DNA of 7,013 nucleotides. Source: Paenibacillus sp. UBA6285. Lineage in GTDB: Bacteria; Bacillota; Bacilli; Paenibacillales; Paenibacillaceae. The stretch is from the NCBI GenBank assembly GCA_002438345.1, contig DJUJ01000088.1, positions 1-7,013 of the forward strand, written 5' to 3'. Below the pieces are notes generated by a model that did no database searches, was not told where the DNA came from, and saw only the letters and a program-made list of their open reading frames with translations. A program made the position numbers and the translations under genes. Positions 5,654 to 7,013 of this stretch are shown here, one piece after another (within the stretch, counting starts at the first letter, position 1; the number at the start of each line of letters is the position of its first letter).

Positions 5654-5685
5654 GTAAACCCCCAATATAGAAATTGGGGGTTTAC
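5654..5685 (-). terminator. Probable terminator of the SLH gene
   Basis: A perfect 13-bp inverted repeat (arms 5654-5666 and 5673-5685, 6-base loop) contains a run of five G:C pairs and begins 4 bases after the SLH stop codon. Read on the minus strand, the stem is followed by AT-rich sequence (AAGTAATAATTTTAC) rather than a pure T-run. The tail is therefore imperfect and some readthrough into the fucosidase gene is possible. Confidence 0.7.
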
Positions 5686-5689
5686 CCGG

Positions 5690-7013
5690 CTACTGTATAA
5701 CTCTATTGAGCAAAGCTGCTGCTTCTGCACGGGAAGTGATCCCGCTCGGAACGAATTTGTTTGCTTCTCGACCGTTAATTAAATGAAGTGCTGCCGCCGC
5801 TCTTACTGACTCAAGCGCCCAGGCTGCCACAGCGGATTCGTCGGTAAAGGAAGAAGCCGTTTTTCCGTTCAACTTGACATCTTTCAAGATAACATACGCC
5901 CGCATCATCATAGTGACCATTTCTTCGCGTTTGATTCTAGCATCGGGATTGAAAGACGTTGTGCTAATTCCTTTAATAATGCCTGCTTTGACCGCCATGG
6001 AAACAGCTCCCTCGTACCAGGCACCCTTCGATATATCCGTAAATTTCGATTCGCCCACTAATGTCAGGTTCAACGCTTTGACAAGCATCGCCGTAAATTC
6101 GGCCCGTGTTATAGAACGCTCTGGCTCGAACATTGCCGCACTAGTGCCTTCAATAAATTGCTTCGCCGCTAGCTGTTCGATCGCATCGGCCGCCCAGTGA
6201 GTGGACTTAACATCGGTAAATAATTTCTTGAATTCGAGCACCGCATATTTACTGAAATGGTGAATATCGGCCACCCATTCTCCGTTAATAAACGTGCCTC
6301 GCACATATTCCAGCGTACCGTTGTCTGCCAAATAGTAAATGCCAGTCAGTTTCGGATTTAAGGAAGGATCCGCTTTGAAACGAATCGTCATCGGTTTATC
6401 GAAGCTGTTCAAGCTTGTCACTCTACCATCTTTTCCGACAATCGATAAGCTAAAATTGATCACATTACCGGAAATTTTAATTTTTGCATGCGTGGAAGAC
6501 TGCCTTATCGCTAGAAGGTTGTTAGCATCGGATTCGGATAAGAGAGTCATGATTAACTCTATCGTACTGTTTCGTTTATCTTCTGCGGACAATTTATCCG
6601 TCAACTGTTTAAGTAATTCAGCGGGTACGTCCAACGTGAATGGACCCGTTTGAATGACTAATTGATGATGTCCGAGCAGTTCGGCTGCATTGGCAGGAAG
6701 TACAATTTTCTCTTTATCCTTGGCTGCGATCGTCACGACTCCGTTGGAGGCTGGAGAAGTAAGATCTTCCGTTTTCACTACAAGTATATGAGCATCGGTA
6801 TTTCCATTGACTGTACCACCAGTAGATGGGATACTACTGTTCCCACCACTCGTCGGAGGGTTACTGTTCCCGCCACCCGTGTCTTTTCGCTTAAACGTAA
6901 CATTGATCGTATGGTCGGCAGTTATGTTAGCAACCGTATACACGTCTCCGGTCACCGACACAGCGGTACCGTCTAACAACACCTTGTCGATTTCGTATCC
7001 ATTGTTCGGATTG
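5690..7013 (-). CDS. SLH-domain cell-surface protein, 5' end cut by window edge
   Basis: The frame stays open to the window edge, so the real start and any signal peptide lie outside; about 440 residues are visible. The first ~40 residues (NPNNGYEIDKVLLDG through NITADHTINVTFK) look like one unit of the bacterial repeat domain found in secreted proteins of Bacillota (Flg_new/InlB B-repeat-like). A Gly/Asn/Ser/Pro linker follows at about 45-67. A ~190-residue region ends in IYYLADNGTLEYV and HHFSKYAVLEF, typical of the segment preceding SLH domains in Paenibacillus surface proteins. Three SLH domains close the protein (about 265-307, 324-370, 389-438), with motifs ITRAEF, KREEM and TSRAEA. SLH domains bind pyruvylated secondary cell-wall polysaccharide, so the protein is probably exported and anchored to the wall. 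Its catalytic or adhesive part, if any, lies upstream and is unseen. The stop TAG sits 4 bases before a strong hairpin. Confidence 0.9.
   Translation of the reverse strand, partial: NPNNGYEIDKVLLDGTAVSVTGDVYTVANITADHTINVTFKRKDTGGGNSNPPTSGGNSSIPSTGGTVNGNTDAHILVVKTEDLTSPASNGVVTIAAKDKEKIVLPANAAELLGHHQLVIQTGPFTLDVPAELLKQLTDKLSAEDKRNSTIELIMTLLSESDANNLLAIRQSSTHAKIKISGNVINFSLSIVGKDGRVTSLNSFDKPMTIRFKADPSLNPKLTGIYYLADNGTLEYVRGTFINGEWVADIHHFSKYAVLEFKKLFTDVKSTHWAADAIEQLAAKQFIEGTSAAMFEPERSITRAEFTAMLVKALNLTLVGESKFTDISKGAWYEGAVSMAVKAGIIKGISTTSFNPDARIKREEMVTMMMRAYVILKDVKLNGKTASSFTDESAVAAWALESVRAAAALHLINGREANKFVPSGITSRAEAAALLNRVIQ

Noticed and set aside
1..7013. CRISPR arrays, tRNA or rRNA genes, insertion sequences and attachment sites
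   Set aside because: No spaced direct repeats, cloverleaf-like structures, transposase motifs or terminal inverted repeats were seen on reading both strands.

Overview
The window looks like chromosomal DNA from a Paenibacillus-like, low-to-mid-GC Gram-positive (Bacillota). The grounds are strong AAGGAGG-type ribosome binding sites before nearly every gene, a surface protein ending in three S-layer-homology (SLH) domains, and a bacillus-style NAD-salvage cluster. The organism is inferred; no marker gene is present. All seven recognisable genes lie on the minus strand, so transcription runs from high to low coordinates.

Layout in the direction of transcription: (1) 7013-5690, the 3' part of a cell-surface SLH protein cut by the window edge, followed at once by a 13-bp-stem hairpin (5685-5654). 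(2) 5602-4187, a cytoplasmic GH29 alpha-L-fucosidase. (3) 4186-3677, a long non-coding gap. It holds a classic intrinsic terminator (4010-3987), a good but orphan sigma-A-like promoter facing the plus strand inside a 32-bp imperfect palindrome (3942-3976), and a minus-strand promoter (3789-3761) whose -10 and start region are covered by a perfect 12+12-bp inverted repeat (3734-3762). (4) 3676-13, a compact five-gene cluster: pnuC-type nicotinamide riboside transporter, nadR-type bifunctional NMN adenylyltransferase/NR kinase, an NrtR-like Nudix-winged-helix protein, a NADAR (YbiA-like) N-glycosidase, and a small Nudix hydrolase.

The cluster reads as a self-regulating NAD unit. PnuC brings in nicotinamide riboside, and NadR phosphorylates it and adenylylates the product to NAD. 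The NrtR-like protein probably senses an ADP-ribose or NAD-derived ligand and controls the promoter through the palindrome. NADAR and the Nudix proteins would act on ADP-ribosylated or ADP-ribose-like compounds at the breakdown and repair end. pnuC/nadR and nrtR/NADAR are each joined by 4-base ATGA overlaps with the ribosome binding site inside the upstream gene, which suggests translational coupling. The last Nudix gene is far more AT-rich than the rest and may be a later addition.

The main items for a second look are the NAD cluster with its promoter-embedded operator, the intact Nudix catalytic box in the putative regulator, the orphan plus-strand promoter, and a well-placed start signal after the fucosidase that leads only to an 8-codon frame.
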